A DNA stretch of 9,097 nucleotides. Origin: Deltaproteobacteria bacterium RIFOXYA12_FULL_61_11. Lineage in GTDB: Bacteria > Bdellovibrionota_F > JAHFAK01 > YA12-FULL-61-11. The position numbers and the translations under genes are program-made. Where the stretch lies: assembly GCA_001799195.1 (NCBI GenBank), contig MGSU01000159.1, positions 1 to 9,097 of the forward strand, written 5' to 3'. A model generated the notes under the pieces. It was not told the origin of the DNA. It did no database searches and saw only the letters and a list, made by a program, of their open reading frames with translations. Positions 7,154 to 9,097 of the stretch are shown here, one piece after another. The number at the start of each line of letters is the position of its first letter. The stretch's first letter is position 1.

Positions 7154-8832
7154 GCCGAACTTCCCTCTTCCTCGCGCTCCTGGTGGGCCTTGCCGGGGAT
7201 TTGGCTGTGCGGCTCCTGACCGTCACCCAGTTCCTGCCTATCTTTTTCGACGAGAGCATCTACCTGCGGTGGGTCGACTTCATCGCCTCCGAAGCCGCGG
7301 AAGGGTGGCTGCCCCTCCAGGACGGCAAGAAACCTCTGTTCTTCTGGATAGTTGCCTTACTCCGTCCGTTGTCCCCCGACCTCCTGAGGCTCGGCCGAGG
7401 ACTGAGCATCGCCTCCGGGGTCTGCTTGGCCGCGGTCTATACCCGGCATGCCGCTTCGCAGTCGGAGCGCTGGTTCGCCGTGCTGCTCCTGGTCGCCCTC
7501 GCCTTCAGTCCCTATCAACTCCTCTACGACCGGCTGGCCTTGCCCGAGGGTATGTTGTGTCTCTGGACCTCGCTGTTGCCCCTTCTCCTGCTCTTCCAGT
7601 TCCGAGACGATCGCCCTGCATACGGGGCAGCTCTGCTCACGGGTCTGGCCGCAGCGTTGGCTTTCTTGACGAAGACCACGGCGCTGGCTCATATCGGATT
7701 ACCCTTACTGGTGCTGCCCTTGCGGCATGGTCGGAAATGTCTGGGATTGTTGCTCCTCTACGTAGCGCCGTTGGTCGCAGGGGCGCTCCTGCTCGTGGTC
7801 AGCGACGTTCGCCCCGGTTTTGTCGGGCAGAACCTCTGGTACTTCTCCAACGCGGTCCTGCTTTCGCCCTCGCGTTTGCTGGGCTTGCCCTTCGAGGTCT
7901 GGTGGGCAAACCTCGTCGCCGTTTTCTCCCACCTCGCCTTCCTCCAGTCGCCCCTCGTCTTGCCTGCAGCGATGCTCGGGATCGTGGAGGCCCTGCGCCG
8001 AAAACGGCCGGCGGCCCTGCTCATGGTGGCTCATTTTAGCCTCGGCCTGGCCGCGATCGTGTTCCTCACAGATACCAAGCACGTTTCTCGTTACTACCTC
8101 ACGCTTTCGCCGCCGCTGCTCTATCTGGCCTGTTGGTACCTCGCGGGGAAGCTCGAGACGACGAGGTGGTCCTTGCTCCTTACGGCAGTGTTGGTGGTCT
8201 TGTTGACCTGGCCCGGGTTGCGCTATCTCACGGAGGTGCCGGACCTCCCCCTGCAGGCCGCGAGTTTCCGGAGCGAGTTCCGTGAGGATTTCGTGGGTTC
8301 GAACCAGGCTGCGGTGCGGGATGCATTGAACGCGTTCGCTGCCAAGGCGGGTGGAAGAGTCCTGGTCCTCGTGCCTTTCGACTGGGGGTTGCCCACGGAC
8401 GGGCTGTACCTCGAGCTCGCTCGGCTCGATCCCAGGCTCGTCCTGTTGCCGACGTGGTGGCACTTCTACCACGGCCTCCCCCTCCTTCCCGCTCGGCGGC
8501 TCCAACCGGTACGTTCGACGTACCACCGCGACCAAGTCGGCGAGCTCATCGACGTTGCGACCTTCTCGGAAGTCCTGGTCCTCCGCACGGCCTCGACCTC
8601 CAATTCCGGCAGTGGTCCACCGGCGGAGGGTACCCGACCGCTCGTCTCCCTACGTCAGGGAGCCCCCGGAACCTGGCTCTATCTCGACAGGTACCAGGTG
8701 GAGGTTCTCGCGGAGTTGCGGCGCGAGGATCGTTGCTTACACTATCCCCAGGCTCGGGCCCAATCCTGCGACGCGAGCGGAGACGGTCTTGCCACGGACG
8801 AAGGTGTGCCGTACAATGGACCGACACCGTGA
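7150..8832 (+). CDS. GT-C fold membrane glycosyltransferase (GT39/ArnT-like)
   Basis: A 560-residue protein with about 9-10 membrane segments up to residue 355 and a soluble C-terminal part. The first helix (5-25) is followed by the loop motif FFDESIY (D34, E35) and GKKPLFFW (59-66), both typical of GT39/PMT_2 and ArnT-type enzymes that use lipid-linked sugars. YDRLALPEG (126-134) matches the conserved R-x3-x-E region of that family; FLTKTTA (K175) and SRYYLTLSPP (313-322) also fit. Residues about 380-480 look like an alpha/beta soluble domain, and the last 80 residues are poorly conserved in appearance. The ATG overlaps the previous stop as ATGA, with GAGGGA 7 nt upstream, so translation is coupled. 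It is only distantly like its neighbour: it lacks the DYW and YYN patterns. The two may work in sequence on one glycan or protein, which is inference. The last 15 or so codons also carry the promoter of the next gene. Confidence 0.85.
   Translation: MSRTSLFLALLVGLAGDLAVRLLTVTQFLPIFFDESIYLRWVDFIASEAAEGWLPLQDGKKPLFFWIVALLRPLSPDLLRLGRGLSIASGVCLAAVYTRHAASQSERWFAVLLLVALAFSPYQLLYDRLALPEGMLCLWTSLLPLLLLFQFRDDRPAYGAALLTGLAAALAFLTKTTALAHIGLPLLVLPLRHGRKCLGLLLLYVAPLVAGALLLVVSDVRPGFVGQNLWYFSNAVLLSPSRLLGLPFEVWWANLVAVFSHLAFLQSPLVLPAAMLGIVEALRRKRPAALLMVAHFSLGLAAIVFLTDTKHVSRYYLTLSPPLLYLACWYLAGKLETTRWSLLLTAVLVVLLTWPGLRYLTEVPDLPLQAASFRSEFREDFVGSNQAAVRDALNAFAAKAGGRVLVLVPFDWGLPTDGLYLELARLDPRLVLLPTWWHFYHGLPLLPARRLQPVRSTYHRDQVGELIDVATFSEVLVLRTASTSNSGSGPPAEGTRPLVSLRQGAPGTWLYLDRYQVEVLAELRREDRCLHYPQARAQSCDASGDGLATDEGVPYNGPTP
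8789..8817 (+). promoter_or_regulatory. Strong sigma70-type promoter of the response regulator, inside the upstream gene
   Basis: TTGCCA (8789-8794), a 17-base spacer and TACAAT (8812-8817) match the consensus at 5 of 6 positions each. Transcription would start near 8825, giving a leader of about 23 nt with GAGG 5 nt before the ATG at 8848. The promoter lies within the final codons of the glycosyltransferase gene. It is the best promoter match in the window and shares its -35 hexamer and spacer length with the kinase promoter. Confidence 0.65.
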
Positions 8833-8847
8833 GGGATCGAGGCAACG

Positions 8848-9097
8848 ATGGCTAGTCAACGCAGTCGCATTTTAGTGGTAGATGACGATCCCGCGGTACT
8901 CTCCCTGCTCGGTGCGATGCTCGGCGAAGTCTACGAAGTGCTGCTCGCCGAGGACCCGAACGCAGCCCTGGCCATCGAACAACCTCTGGATGCCATCATC
9001 TGCGACCAACGCATGCCGGACATGAACGGGGTCGAACTCCTGGCCCTGTTCCGCCAACGCGACGCGACCATGGTCAGGATCTTACTCACCGGCTATG
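8848..9097 (+). CDS. Response regulator, receiver domain only visible (3' end outside window)
   Basis: The 83 visible residues form most of a CheY-like receiver domain: acidic pocket D12-D14 in ILVVDDDP, phospho-acceptor D53 in ICDQRMPDMNGVELL, and T81 in RILLTGY at the window edge. The conserved lysine and whatever output domain follows are not in the window. The CDQRMP and VRILLTGY wording is common in regulators that carry HD-GYP phosphodiesterase or histidine-kinase output domains, so one of those is a fair guess, but a DNA-binding or single-domain protein cannot be excluded. The start has a clear ribosome site (GAGG, 5 nt spacing). It lies 15 bp after the glycosyltransferase gene on the same strand, yet has its own promoter. 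It may or may not be the partner of the kinase at 1467-2714. Confidence 0.9.
   Translation, partial: MASQRSRILVVDDDPAVLSLLGAMLGEVYEVLLAEDPNAALAIEQPLDAIICDQRMPDMNGVELLALFRQRDATMVRILLTGY

Noticed and set aside
1-9097. Mobile element, CRISPR array, phage or defence system
   Set aside because: I saw no terminal repeats, transposase or integrase motifs, spaced direct repeats, or defence domains. MrfA-like helicases resemble some defence helicases, but the motifs fit the repair family and no partner gene is present.

Overview
The window is GC-rich, densely coded bacterial chromosome. It holds no RNA gene, insertion sequence, CRISPR array or phage gene that I can see. The start signals (GAGG-type ribosome sites, TTGC-N17-TANNNT promoters) and the inner-membrane GT-C glycosyltransferases fit a high-GC Gram-negative bacterium, perhaps Myxococcota/Deltaproteobacteria or Acidobacteriota. 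That placement is a guess from general character, not from a marker gene.

Layout. Left part, minus strand: a DEAD/DEAH-box helicase of the MrfA/YprA type starts at 1165 and runs off the left edge. About 300 bp of non-coding DNA follows, holding a good promoter for the helicase, a perfect 13-bp dyad upstream of it, and interleaved inverted repeats just past the end of the next gene. Then comes a 415-residue REC-HisKA-HATPase sensor kinase (1467-2714, GTG start). Right part, plus strand: an 84-bp divergent gap separates the kinase from a complete DNA polymerase I gene (2799-5480). The next gene overlaps polA by 19 bp and encodes a GT-C membrane glycosyltransferase (5462-7153). It overlaps a second GT-C glycosyltransferase (7150-8832) by ATGA. 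After 15 bp a response-regulator gene starts at 8848 and runs off the right edge.

How the genes may work together. polA and the two glycosyltransferases look like one translationally coupled operon, though their jobs (DNA repair/replication and envelope glycosylation) are unrelated. The response regulator has its own well-formed promoter inside the 3' end of the second glycosyltransferase gene, so it need not depend on polA transcription. The helicase (DNA-damage repair in its characterised relative) and polA could both act in excision repair, but they are on opposite strands with a kinase between them. The kinase and the response regulator share the same -35 hexamer and spacer length, which by itself does not make them partners.

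I see no clearly new multi-gene system. The points most worth checking are the three matching promoters, the dyad upstream of the helicase, the interleaved repeats after the kinase gene, and the paired glycosyltransferases of unknown acceptor behind polA.
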